10,229 nt of DNA from an uncultured Collinsella sp. (GTDB taxonomy: Bacteria > Actinomycetota > Coriobacteriia > Coriobacteriales > Coriobacteriaceae): assembly GCA_900556205.1 (NCBI GenBank), contig USNX01000029.1:1-10229 (forward strand), read 5' to 3'. Positions 1 to 5,516 of this stretch are shown here, piece after piece; the stretch's first letter is position 1, and each line of letters opens with the position of its first letter. The notes under the pieces were generated by a model. The model saw only the letters and a list, made by a program, of their open reading frames with translations, did not search any database and was not told the origin of the DNA. Position numbers and translations under genes: made by a program.

Positions 1-27
1 GGTTTTATCCATCATCTCTTGGCTCAT
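1..27 (-). CDS. 5' end of an unidentified minus-strand gene (partial)
   Basis: Reading the minus strand from position 27 gives ATG and nine open codons, MSQEMMDKT, running off the left edge. A ribosome site GAGGTG lies a few bases upstream (about 33-38 on the plus strand). The good spacing of this site is the only support for the start. Nothing can be said about the product from nine residues. The gene points away from the LPxTG gene, so the space between them should hold both promoters. Confidence 0.5.
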
Positions 28-174
28 CGGAACACCTCTATCTGGCGCGCCGGCAGCCGAGGCCATAGCACGCCAAAATAAAAATGGGGCAACGATGCCA
101 GGAGGCAGTTGTCCCATTCATCGGATTTTTCGAAGCCCAGTCTAACCCATAAGAAAGCGGCTGTCAGGGGCCTC

Positions 175-204
175 GGCTATCGTCATTTTCGATTGCCGGC
201 AATA
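175..204. repeat. Hairpin-forming 30-bp dispersed repeat, copy A
   Basis: This block matches 2220-2249 at 26 of 30 positions without gaps. It can fold into GGCTATCG / CGATTGCC arms with one T-T mismatch around a 7-base loop, and continues into the perfect palindrome TTGCCGGCAA (193-202). A run of six A residues follows, so on the plus strand it is not a standard terminator. Function unknown. Confidence 0.6.
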
Positions 205-267
205 AAAAATTCCCCTAAAGCGGCACCGTCGCGCAGTCGGCAAGCGATCCACCCAAGAGGCGGGAGC

Positions 268-325
268 GTTGCAACCGCCCAAAATGCTGTCGCTGACGCA
301 ATTTTGTTGCAACAGCAGTTACAAC
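268..325. promoter_or_regulatory. Cluster of GTTGCAAC boxes, possible operator
   Basis: The palindrome GTTGCAAC occurs at 268-275 and 306-313, the second inside the perfect 10-base palindrome TGTTGCAACA at 305-314. A near copy GTTACAAC follows at 318-325. They sit just upstream of the only decent -10-like hexamer, TATACT at 346-351, ahead of the LPxTG gene. I could not pair that hexamer with a good -35 at normal spacing. A dimeric regulator binding here is inference. Confidence 0.35.
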
Positions 326-461
326 ATTTTACAAATTCTTGTGTTTATACTGTGTGGTTTTAACTTATCGGCAATCTAATTTTTAACACGCTCGGAAAGG
401 ATTTTACAGAATCTAAACTATATATGTTGGCTAATGCCACCGGAATAAAAGGAGTGTCAGC

Positions 462-1958
462 ATGAAGTCGTTAACCAGAACGGCGTATTGTGCGATCGCT
501 GCGTTTATTACCGCTGCGTTTGTCATGATAGGCCTCGCGTCACCAGCATTTGCATATGGCGCAACAGGGACCATCACCAATCAAAGTACCGGTATCGTCT
601 ACACAGACGTCGCCACTGCCACCAGGGAGGCGACCAGTGGAGACACTCTTGTGCTTGGCGAGGGCAACTACACCCTCTACGGCGTGAGCTCCGTGGATCA
701 CACCAAGGGCAAGGACCTCACCTTTGTGGGCCAGGGAACCGATAAAACCGCGTGGAACATCGGTGCACTCGTACCCGATCCTGCCAACTTTGGCACCGAG
801 TACAACGGTGACTATTCCTTTGACGGTGCCCTTACCGTGACGTTCAAGAACATGACGCTGCGTTCCGGCACCGCGGACTATCTTGGCTTCATTCGTGCTA
901 ACAACACCGTTGTCGATAGCTGCATCGTTAACGGCAAGACGTTCTACTGGGGCTATGAGACCGCGGTGTTCAACAACACGACGTTCAACCCTCCAACTGG
1001 CGACTATGCCCTCTGGACGTACTGCTCGCCGACCATGACGTTCGACGGCTGCACCTTTAACGCAACCGGTAAGGTCATCAACGTCTACACCGATGCCATC
1101 GGGAACGTCAATCAGGACATCACCGTTAACGTGAATAATTGCACGTTCAACTCGGAAACCAGCTTGTTTGCCCACAAGCAAGCTTTGAACATCAACGACT
1201 CTCTTATAGGGGACTACAAGTTCATCCTCAAAATTACCGGTAACAATACGGTTAACTTTACCGGTAATTATATTGAGAAGGCGCGCGACAACACTACCTG
1301 CTCGCAGCTCTTTGGCTTTGCTGGCAAGTCGGGCTACAACACCGGCCGCACCGATGTCACCATCGACGGCACGAAGGTGTGGTCCAACAAGACGATGCTA
1401 ACCCACGACTACACCGACGGCGAGCACGAGAACGCCTTCAATGTCACCTACACCGAGTGGGCCTCTGACAATGCCGGTACCTGGACTCGCACGGGAACCC
1501 CTAAGTGCAGGTACTGCGGCTTCGTCAAGCCTGATTTCGTGGAGACGGCCTACGATCTCTCCTACAACCTGAACGGTTCCGAGGATGAGCAGACTGCCGA
1601 ATTCACAGCCGTTAAGTGCGTCACCGAAGCCGAGGTTACGGCCGAGCAGCCGGTGCGCAAGGGCTACTCCTTCGTGGGCTGGAACACCGCAAAGGACGGC
1701 TCCAGCACAAGCTATGCCGTGGGCGATAAGGTTGAGCTTTCCACTCCTGTGACGCTCTACGCCCAGTGGAAGAAGGACGAGCCCGCGCCCAAGCCTTCCG
1801 ACAACAAGCCTTCCGGCAAGCCTGCAGATAAGACCAAGGCAAACAAGCAGGCTCTGCCCAACACGGGTGACGCCACTTCCAACATCATCGCTGCAATGGG
1901 TGTTATGGCGATTGCCTGCTTTGCCGCCAGCGCTGTCGTGTCTAAGGTTCGCAAGTAA
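462..1958 (+). CDS. LPxTG cell-wall-anchored surface protein with beta-helix and InlB B-repeat
   Basis: A 498-residue secreted surface protein. The order is a signal peptide (about 1-31, hydrophobic 10-27, likely cut after AFA), then a region of about 85-305 with repeating short strands such as TFKNMTL, VDSCIVNG, FNNTTFN and FDGCTFN. That pattern is typical of right-handed parallel beta-helix (pectate-lyase-like) proteins. A CRYC pair follows at 349-352, then an InlB B-repeat (Listeria-Bacteroides type) at about 364-436 with the YSFVGWNT and VTLYAQW signatures. A Pro/Lys-rich wall-spanning spacer (437-463) leads to the sortase signal LPNTG (465-469), a hydrophobic helix and the basic tail KVRK. 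The start is set by AAAAGGAG seven bases before the ATG. It probably stands alone, with a strong terminator after it. A role in adhesion or glycan contact is family-based inference. No catalytic residues could be assigned. Confidence 0.9.
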   Translation: MKSLTRTAYCAIAAFITAAFVMIGLASPAFAYGATGTITNQSTGIVYTDVATATREATSGDTLVLGEGNYTLYGVSSVDHTKGKDLTFVGQGTDKTAWNIGALVPDPANFGTEYNGDYSFDGALTVTFKNMTLRSGTADYLGFIRANNTVVDSCIVNGKTFYWGYETAVFNNTTFNPPTGDYALWTYCSPTMTFDGCTFNATGKVINVYTDAIGNVNQDITVNVNNCTFNSETSLFAHKQALNINDSLIGDYKFILKITGNNTVNFTGNYIEKARDNTTCSQLFGFAGKSGYNTGRTDVTIDGTKVWSNKTMLTHDYTDGEHENAFNVTYTEWASDNAGTWTRTGTPKCRYCGFVKPDFVETAYDLSYNLNGSEDEQTAEFTAVKCVTEAEVTAEQPVRKGYSFVGWNTAKDGSSTSYAVGDKVELSTPVTLYAQWKKDEPAPKPSDNKPSGKPADKTKANKQALPNTGDATSNIIAAMGVMAIACFAASAVVSKVRK

Positions 1959-1997
1959 TTTCAACTCGAAACACGCCGCAGCAACTTGTTGCAACGT

Positions 1998-2035
1998 AAA
2001 GGGGTCCGCACTGCAAAAGGTGCGGACCCCTTTTT
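1998..2035 (+). terminator. Rho-independent terminator of the LPxTG gene
   Basis: A perfect 14-bp stem (1998-2011 with 2020-2033, arm AAAGGGGTCCGCAC) closes an 8-base loop and ends in five T residues. It begins 40 bases after the stop codon. A further GTTGCAAC box (1988-1995) sits directly in front of the stem. Confidence 0.92.
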
Positions 2036-2133
2036 GCACAAAATGCCGTGGTGAGGCGCCCACGATAACTAACCGGATGCGTCCATCGTCAAGATTCGCA
2101 GTCCCCGGCTACGCTCCGCCCCACCGCACCAAA

Positions 2134-2210
2134 CATGAGACACATGGCCCACCCGAACGAGTCGATCGAGCGCACAGTAAAGACAGGTAAACCATGGGCG
2201 GTTACAGATC
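2134..2210 (+). repeat. 77-bp leader-like repeat, copy R1 (orphan copy)
   Basis: This block matches 4218-4294 at 66 of 77 positions without a gap. The second copy ends directly at the ribosome site of a lipoprotein gene. Here the block ends at a similar AGGAG (2212-2216), but no lipoprotein follows. Instead come the hairpin repeat and the 3' end of a minus-strand gene. The open frame through both copies differs mainly at amino-acid-changing positions, so it is not a conserved protein. It is best read as a duplicated or left-over 5' leader. Confidence 0.75.
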
Positions 2211-2219
2211 AGGAGCTCT

Positions 2220-2249
2220 GGCTATCGGCGTTTCCGATTGCCGGCTATA
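2220..2249. repeat. Hairpin-forming 30-bp dispersed repeat, copy B
   Basis: Second copy of the block at 175-204 (26/30 identical). It folds as GGCTATCGG / CCGATTGCC with one T-T mismatch and a 5-base loop CGTTT. Where copy A has a T-T apposition next to the loop, copy B has a G-C pair. It lies 11 bases beyond the stop codon of the minus-strand zinc-ribbon gene, but no T-run follows in that direction, so a terminator role is doubtful. Confidence 0.6.
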
Positions 2250-2260
2250 GGTACGGGCGC

Positions 2261-3100
2261 CTAGTCCACCTGGAACGTCGGCAACAGCGTATCGATAACC
2301 TTCGACCCCATGTCGCGGTTTGCAGTCGAGTACTCCATATGCGCCGTGGCAATCGTCGAATCCGTAACGATCGTCTTTTCGTAAATGATCGTGTCGCCCT
2401 CGCGCCACGAGACCACGTACCAGTTGTCGCCCTCTGCGGTATAGAGGTCGGCCTTGCCCGAGGTGTCCGCGTCGACGAACATCTCGTGTGCAGTTTCGTC
2501 GTTAATGTTGACGTAGCCAAACAGGTTAATCACAAAACCCGTCTCCGGGTCTTCATACCTGGCGCCACTGCCGCTGGGAGTATCTTCCATCTCAAAGCGA
2601 TTGGGAATCGACATGCTATAAGGGTGCATGTCGTTCGTGTACGTATACACGTCGGTTAGGTAATCGTCCGAATCGCCCGAACCGTAGTATGCCGACTCGT
2701 CCTCGGGAACGGCCTCGTCATCCGACGACGAAGACTCCTTGGCCTTGGACTTGTCGCTCTTCTTCTTGGCAGAAGAATCCTTCTCGTCCGAAGACCCGGT
2801 ATCGATCACCGAGATTTGCGTGCCAGAGCTCTTGGACCCGTTAAGCATCGTGAGCGCAAACACCGTGCCGCCCCCAAGGAGCACCACGGCGGCACACGCC
2901 ACCGCGATGACAATCGGAGCTTTGCTCTTAGGTTTTTGAGGTGCAGGCGCGACCGGCGGCATCGATTGGGTTAAGCCCGGGGCAGGAGAAGAACCAGCGC
3001 CCGTAGGCGTCGGCACGGAACCGCCCGTAAGCGAAGCCCCGCAGTGCGTACAAAACGTCGATCCATCGGGAACTTGCTGTCCGCATTTTTGACAGAACAT
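2261..3100 (-). CDS. Zinc-ribbon, single-pass membrane protein with extracytoplasmic C-terminal domain
   Basis: A 279-residue protein. It opens with a short zinc ribbon (C3, C6, C17, C20 in FCQKCG and FCTHCG), followed by a Pro/Gly-rich linker (27-58), one transmembrane helix (about 62-85), a Ser/Lys/Asp-rich low-complexity stretch (96-147) and a globular domain (about 150-279). The zinc ribbon should be cytosolic and the C-terminal domain outside. That domain (YSMSIPNRFEME at its start, DTLLPTFQVD at the end) resembles, in strand pattern only, the lipoprotein domains encoded divergently next door. The ATG is supported by AAAGG seven bases upstream. The function is unknown. Zinc-ribbon plus membrane-helix proteins of this sort are common in gut Actinobacteria and Firmicutes, and a sensing or envelope-maintenance role would be a guess. 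Confidence 0.88.
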   Translation of the reverse strand: MFCQKCGQQVPDGSTFCTHCGASLTGGSVPTPTGAGSSPAPGLTQSMPPVAPAPQKPKSKAPIVIAVACAAVVLLGGGTVFALTMLNGSKSSGTQISVIDTGSSDEKDSSAKKKSDKSKAKESSSSDDEAVPEDESAYYGSGDSDDYLTDVYTYTNDMHPYSMSIPNRFEMEDTPSGSGARYEDPETGFVINLFGYVNINDETAHEMFVDADTSGKADLYTAEGDNWYVVSWREGDTIIYEKTIVTDSTIATAHMEYSTANRDMGSKVIDTLLPTFQVD

Positions 3101-3163
3101 CGTTCGACCTTTCGTGGTTTAGCTTTTGTCACAGCCAAGTCTAAAACCTTAAGCCGGCATCGC

Positions 3164-3175
3164 TGTTGCGCAACA
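3164..3175. promoter_or_regulatory. 12-bp perfect palindrome TGTTGCGCAACA, possible operator
   Basis: A perfect palindrome 64 bases upstream of the zinc-ribbon start on the minus strand. Its half-site TGTTGC equals that of TGTTGCAACA at 305-314, with two extra central bases. Binding by a regulator is inference. Confidence 0.3.
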
Positions 3176-3246
3176 TTGGGAGCATCAACCAAGCCGCACG
3201 CTTGCCCAACACCAGGCCCACCTTGCGGCAAGCCCGCACACGCAAA

Positions 3247-3266
3247 CATGGGACATATGGCCCACC
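3247..3266 (+). repeat. Short copy (R3) of the GGGACAYATGGCCCACC element
   Basis: Twenty bases, CATGGGACATATGGCCCACC, match the first 20 bases of the longer repeats at 2134 and 4218 with one or two changes in each comparison. Similarity stops right after. All three copies are on the plus strand and intergenic. Confidence 0.55.
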
Positions 3267-3307
3267 TTTCGAGACTCCCCGGCAGCGCAAGCTGGGGCAT
3301 ATCTATA

Positions 3308-3341
3308 AGTAAGGAACCAGTTGGAGTAAGGAACCAGTTGG
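3308..3341 (+). repeat. Perfect 17-bp tandem duplication upstream of lipoprotein 1
   Basis: AGTAAGGAACCAGTTGG occurs twice, head to tail, with no mismatch. It lies 138 bases before the lipoprotein start. It may be a recent slippage event or a paired binding site. Confidence 0.9.
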
Positions 3342-3478
3342 GGCACGGCCGAGCGACGGTCGCAAACAACGAACGGAGGTATCGCCGCACAGCACACAAA
3401 GACATCCGCCGCCAAACAATCAGCGCTCCAACAACCCGCGGCGCCGTGATGTCACCGACAGACAAGGAGGACGCCACC

Positions 3479-4081
3479 ATGAAGAAAAAGACCCTATCGA
3501 TCCTTTCCCTTTGCATCGCCCTCTTTGCCGCGTTTGCCCTTGTCGGCTGCGGCGGGATCGCATCGGGCGGAGGCGGCAGCACCTCAAAGAGCGAAGGCAA
3601 GGAAAAGGCCCCCGTCGCCAAGAAGACCGACTTTATCTGGTTTAAGGTCGAGATGCCCGAGGGCGTTGGCGTAAGCGACTCCGCCGGCAAGAACGCCGAC
3701 AGGGTCCAGCTCACTTTCCCCGAAGACGAGAACGGTTCGGCCGATCGCTTTATCCCCGTTTGGAAAAAAGCGCTGACGGCCGAGGAATCCCACGCCGACC
3801 AGGCGGAAAAGAAGAGGGATACGTTCCAGTGGAAGGATGGCGGGTCCGTCGAGTATAACGGCAGGACGCGGCTCGTCGGAACATACGAGGACAACAGCGG
3901 CATCTCAACCATGCTTTTTACCGACGTTGAGCCGGGAAGCGTCTACGTCCTCATCTCGAACTTCGACCAGCACAAGAAAGAAGCCGAGGCGCTCCTCAAC
4001 TCCATCGAGTTCCCCGATGACATGGAAGAGGCAATTTCCGAGGCACGCGAAGTTGAGATTTCGAGCATCGAGATCAAGTAA
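3479..4081 (+). CDS. Predicted lipoprotein 1 (tandem paralogue)
   Basis: A 200-residue lipoprotein. The N-terminus MKKK, a hydrophobic stretch and LVGC form a lipobox with the lipidated Cys at residue 24, so the protein should be held on the outer face of the membrane. A Gly/Ser-rich linker (25-48) leads into a single domain (about 50-200) starting TDFIWFKVEMPEGV and containing DRFIPV, VEYNGRT, GSVYVLI and LLNSIEF. The next gene encodes the same landmarks in the same order, so the two are tandem paralogues. The start is fixed by AGGAGG eight bases upstream and by the signal peptide. The frame is open for a further 145 codons upstream but lacks a start of similar quality. The molecular function is unknown. 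Binding of a ligand or envelope protein is inference only. Confidence 0.9.
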   Translation: MKKKTLSILSLCIALFAAFALVGCGGIASGGGGSTSKSEGKEKAPVAKKTDFIWFKVEMPEGVGVSDSAGKNADRVQLTFPEDENGSADRFIPVWKKALTAEESHADQAEKKRDTFQWKDGGSVEYNGRTRLVGTYEDNSGISTMLFTDVEPGSVYVLISNFDQHKKEAEALLNSIEFPDDMEEAISEAREVEISSIEIK

Positions 4082-4139
4082 CGGGACTCCGCACACGCCC
4101 ACGTACGCGCGCCCCATTAAAACAACGGGCGCCCAACCC

Positions 4140-4172
4140 GGGGAGGGCCGACGGCACCGCCCCCCCTCTTTT
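4140..4172 (+). terminator. Possible terminator after lipoprotein 1
   Basis: Arms GGGGAGGGC (4140-4148) and GCCCCCCCT (4159-4167) pair with one A-C mismatch and a final G-T pair around a 10-base loop. C and four T residues follow. The stem is imperfect and the T-run short, so read-through into lipoprotein 2 remains possible. Confidence 0.4.
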
Positions 4173-4217
4173 GCGCCCGAACATATTGCCACTTATCGGC
4201 GCAAATCCGACCCCCAG

Positions 4218-4294
4218 AATGGGACACATGGCCCACCCTAGTGAGCCGCTCGCGCGTACAGTAAAGGCAGGTAATCCATGGGCGGTTACAGATC
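4218..4294 (+). repeat. 77-bp leader repeat, copy R2 (in front of lipoprotein 2)
   Basis: This copy is 66/77 identical to 2134-2210. It runs from AATGGGACACATGG to CAGATC and abuts the GAGGAGG ribosome site (4295-4301) of lipoprotein 2, so it forms that gene's 5' leader. The best conserved part is the last 37 bases, with two changes. This hints at a kept function or a recent duplication. Confidence 0.75.
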
Positions 4295-4309
4295 GAGGAG
4301 GACACGACC

Positions 4310-4903
4310 ATGAAAAAGAAGGCCTTTGCGATTCTCACCCTCTGCATCAGTCTCTTTGCCGCAGTTGCCCTGGTGGGCTGCGGTGGCAGCGGCGGCGCTA
4401 CCGGCAGTGGCGGTGGCGGCGGAGCAGAAAAGCCAGCCGTGGATATGAGGACCGACTTCATCTGGTTTAAGGTCGAGGTCCCCGAGGGCGTCGAGGTCAC
4501 CGACGTCGCAGGCGATACCGCCGACAGGGCCCAGTTTAAGTTCACCGAGAGCGAGCACGCCAGCGATCGCTTCATCCCCGTCTTCGATCCTGACAAGAAC
4601 GCCGACGAGCTGTTCGACTACGAGGCAAAGTGGAATGCCAGCTTTGAGTGGACCGAGAATGACCCCGTCAAGTACAACGGCAAGACTTGGCGCAACGCTT
4701 CCTATACACACTCGGGCGGCGTGACGACTGAGTACTTCACCGAAGCAGGCGGCGGCAGCGTCTACGTGCGCATCGACAACGTCGAGGAGCACAAGGATGC
4801 CGTCGAAACCATGATGAAGTCTCTGGAATTTGCCGATGATATCGCCAAGGCCAAGACCGAGGCCATGGACGTTAAGCTCGACGATATCGAGATCAAGCGC
4901 TAA
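4310..4903 (+). CDS. Predicted lipoprotein 2 (tandem paralogue)
   Basis: A 197-residue lipoprotein. The signal peptide MKKKAFAILTLCISLFAAVA ends in the lipobox LVGC with Cys24, at the same residue as in lipoprotein 1. A Gly-rich linker follows, then a domain from about residue 48 (RTDFIWFKVEVPEGVEV) with DRFIPV, VKYNGKT, GSVYVRI, MKSLEFADD and a final DDIEIKR. The domain aligns along its whole length with lipoprotein 1 and differs most in the middle. GAGGAGG lies eight bases before the ATG. The 228-base gap from lipoprotein 1 holds a possible terminator and repeat R2, so this gene may have its own promoter. It is exported and membrane-anchored. Its biochemical role is unknown. Confidence 0.92.
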   Translation: MKKKAFAILTLCISLFAAVALVGCGGSGGATGSGGGGGAEKPAVDMRTDFIWFKVEVPEGVEVTDVAGDTADRAQFKFTESEHASDRFIPVFDPDKNADELFDYEAKWNASFEWTENDPVKYNGKTWRNASYTHSGGVTTEYFTEAGGGSVYVRIDNVEEHKDAVETMMKSLEFADDIAKAKTEAMDVKLDDIEIKR

Positions 4904-4909
4904 AGCTCC

Positions 4910-4978
4910 AACGGCATGCAGCAGCGCCGTTTTAGCTCAGCCGGGATGCAAGGTGCGACTCCTTGCATCCCGTTTTTT
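4910..4978 (+). terminator. Strong rho-independent terminator after lipoprotein 2
   Basis: A perfect 12-bp stem (CGGGATGCAAGG at 4942-4953 with 4961-4972), a 7-base loop and six T residues (4973-4978). A smaller hairpin precedes it (AACGGC 4910-4915 with GCCGTT 4926-4931, then TTT), giving a double terminator. Confidence 0.93.
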
Positions 4979-4996
4979 GCGTTCGAAAGCACCCGG

Positions 4997-5173
4997 TCAC
5001 ATCACCATATTGAGCACATTGACGAATTCCTGCGCCTTCGCGTGGCTGCTGAGGCTGAAGGTGCAGGCGGTCAACAGCCTGTTGCGCGGAAAAACACTGC
5101 GGTCCTTGATCCTGTTGACCCTTTTCGCGGTCGTGCGCAGAGCACCAAAATCGTGTCCGCACGAGCAAATAGA
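4997..5173 (-). pseudogene. Possible gene relic or unstarted short frame
   Basis: The minus strand is open from a TAG at 5174-5176 to a TGA at 4997-4999. It gives 58 residues that read like a protein C-terminus (for example ALRTTAKRVNRIKDRSVF, then LLTACTFSLSSHAKAQEF). The first methionine is only three residues from the end, so no intact gene starts here. It may be the 3' remnant of a gene interrupted or lost next to HicAB. I do not recognise the family. A chance open frame is also possible, and two other frames are open across much of the same stretch. Confidence 0.25.
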
Positions 5174-5208
5174 CTAATACAACAAGGAGTATAAGCCGTT
5201 ATCCAAGG

Positions 5209-5300
5209 ATGGCGCCGCGAAACAAAGGATTAGCAATAGCTAAGATTTAAGCATAAAACCCTTAGGAAGTGCTAATATATAGTTATTGAAAGAGGCTGAG
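5209..5300 (+). promoter_or_regulatory. hicAB promoter region with AT-rich core
   Basis: From about 5221 to 5290 the base composition drops sharply compared with either side. TAATAT (5273-5278) or TATAGT (5278-5283) could serve as the -10. Neither has a good -35 at 17 bases, but the candidate operators overlap or flank this position, as expected for an autoregulated toxin-antitoxin promoter. Confidence 0.4.
5230..5275. promoter_or_regulatory. Paired dyad operator candidate for HicB
   Basis: TTAGCAATAGCTAA (5230-5243, arms TTAGC/GCTAA) and TTAGGAAGTGCTAA (5262-5275, arms TTAG/CTAA) are 11/14 identical and start 32 bases apart, about three helical turns. The second touches the likely -10. HicB antitoxins with a DNA-binding domain commonly repress their own operon. 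Binding here is inference. Confidence 0.5.
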
Positions 5301-5471
5301 ATGCAGAGACGCGAATTGATCCGTATCCTCGAAGAAGCCGGCTTCATCTCGAAAGGAGGAACTAATCACGAGAAGTTCGTCAAAGGAGATAAACTCGTGC
5401 TCGTGAAACGCCACCGAGAGATTGAGGATCAAATTGCCAAAAGAATCCTAAGGCAGGCAGGGCTTCGATAG
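5301..5471 (+). CDS. hicA: HicA-type mRNA interferase toxin
   Basis: A 56-residue protein, the usual HicA size. It reads MQRRELIRILEEAGF, then GGTNHEKFVKGDK and VKRHREIED, matching the HicA pattern of a small double-stranded-RNA-binding-like fold with a conserved catalytic His in the G-x-x-H-x-x-F segment (here NHEKF, His at residue 23). Members of the family cut mRNA and tmRNA in the cytoplasm and stop growth until neutralised by HicB. I chose ATG 5301 over a TTG 15 bases upstream because GAAAGAGG (5288-5295) then stands five bases away. HicB follows 45 bases downstream, in the toxin-first order typical of these pairs. Confidence 0.88.
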   Translation: MQRRELIRILEEAGFISKGGTNHEKFVKGDKLVLVKRHREIEDQIAKRILRQAGLR

Positions 5472-5516
5472 CTCATCCTCATCACATTTCGCATCGCTTT
5501 TTAGAGGAGGTCTTGC

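Larger units (their letters stand above)
28..461. other. Intergenic region upstream of the LPxTG gene
   Basis: About 430 bases without a convincing gene. An 84-codon frame opens at a TTG (109) behind a GGAGG, but its composition is unlike a protein and it crosses a repeat shared with another intergenic region, so I do not call it. The stretch holds a 30-base hairpin repeat (175-204), GTTGCAAC boxes at 268-275 and 306-313 with a near copy GTTACAAC at 318-325, a possible -10 hexamer TATACT at 346-351 and TATCGGCAATC at 366-376. The last 150 bases are clearly AT-rich, as expected for a promoter region. Confidence 0.6.
3101..3478. other. Divergent promoter region between the zinc-ribbon gene and lipoprotein 1
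   Basis: About 380 bases with no convincing gene. A long open frame covers it in phase with lipoprotein 1, but it lacks a ribosome site and the lipoprotein signal peptide sets the real start at 3479. The region holds the perfect palindrome TGTTGCGCAACA (3164-3175), a short copy of the CATGGGACATATGGCCCACC element (3247-3266) and a perfect 17-base tandem duplication (3308-3341). I could not find a promoter with both hexamers for either gene. Confidence 0.6.

Noticed and set aside
109..363. 84-codon plus-strand frame with a TTG start and nearby GGAGG
   Set aside because: Overlaps a repeat found in another intergenic region, has non-protein-like composition and runs through the probable promoter of the LPxTG gene.
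540..1181. 213-codon antisense frame over the LPxTG gene, and a similar one at 1398-2063
   Set aside because: Mirror frames of a GC-rich coding sequence. The sense strand has signal peptide, domains and ribosome site.
2135..2659. 174-codon plus-strand frame starting MRHMAHPNES, resembling the peptide at 4219 (MGHMAHPSEP)
   Set aside because: The shared peptide comes from the 77-bp DNA repeat. Most differences change amino acids, and the rest of the frame is antisense to the zinc-ribbon gene.
2971..3912. Antisense frames over the lipoproteins (also 4117-4596) that share similar peptides
   Set aside because: Their mutual similarity follows from the paralogous sense genes. They lack ribosome sites and sensible domains.
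4931..4950. tRNA-like D-arm sequence TTAGCTCAGCCGGG
   Set aside because: No acceptor, anticodon or T arm can be built. The bases belong to the double terminator after lipoprotein 2.
5209..5250. 13-residue frame before hicA as a leader peptide
   Set aside because: No ribosome site at proper spacing, and it overlaps the predicted operator.
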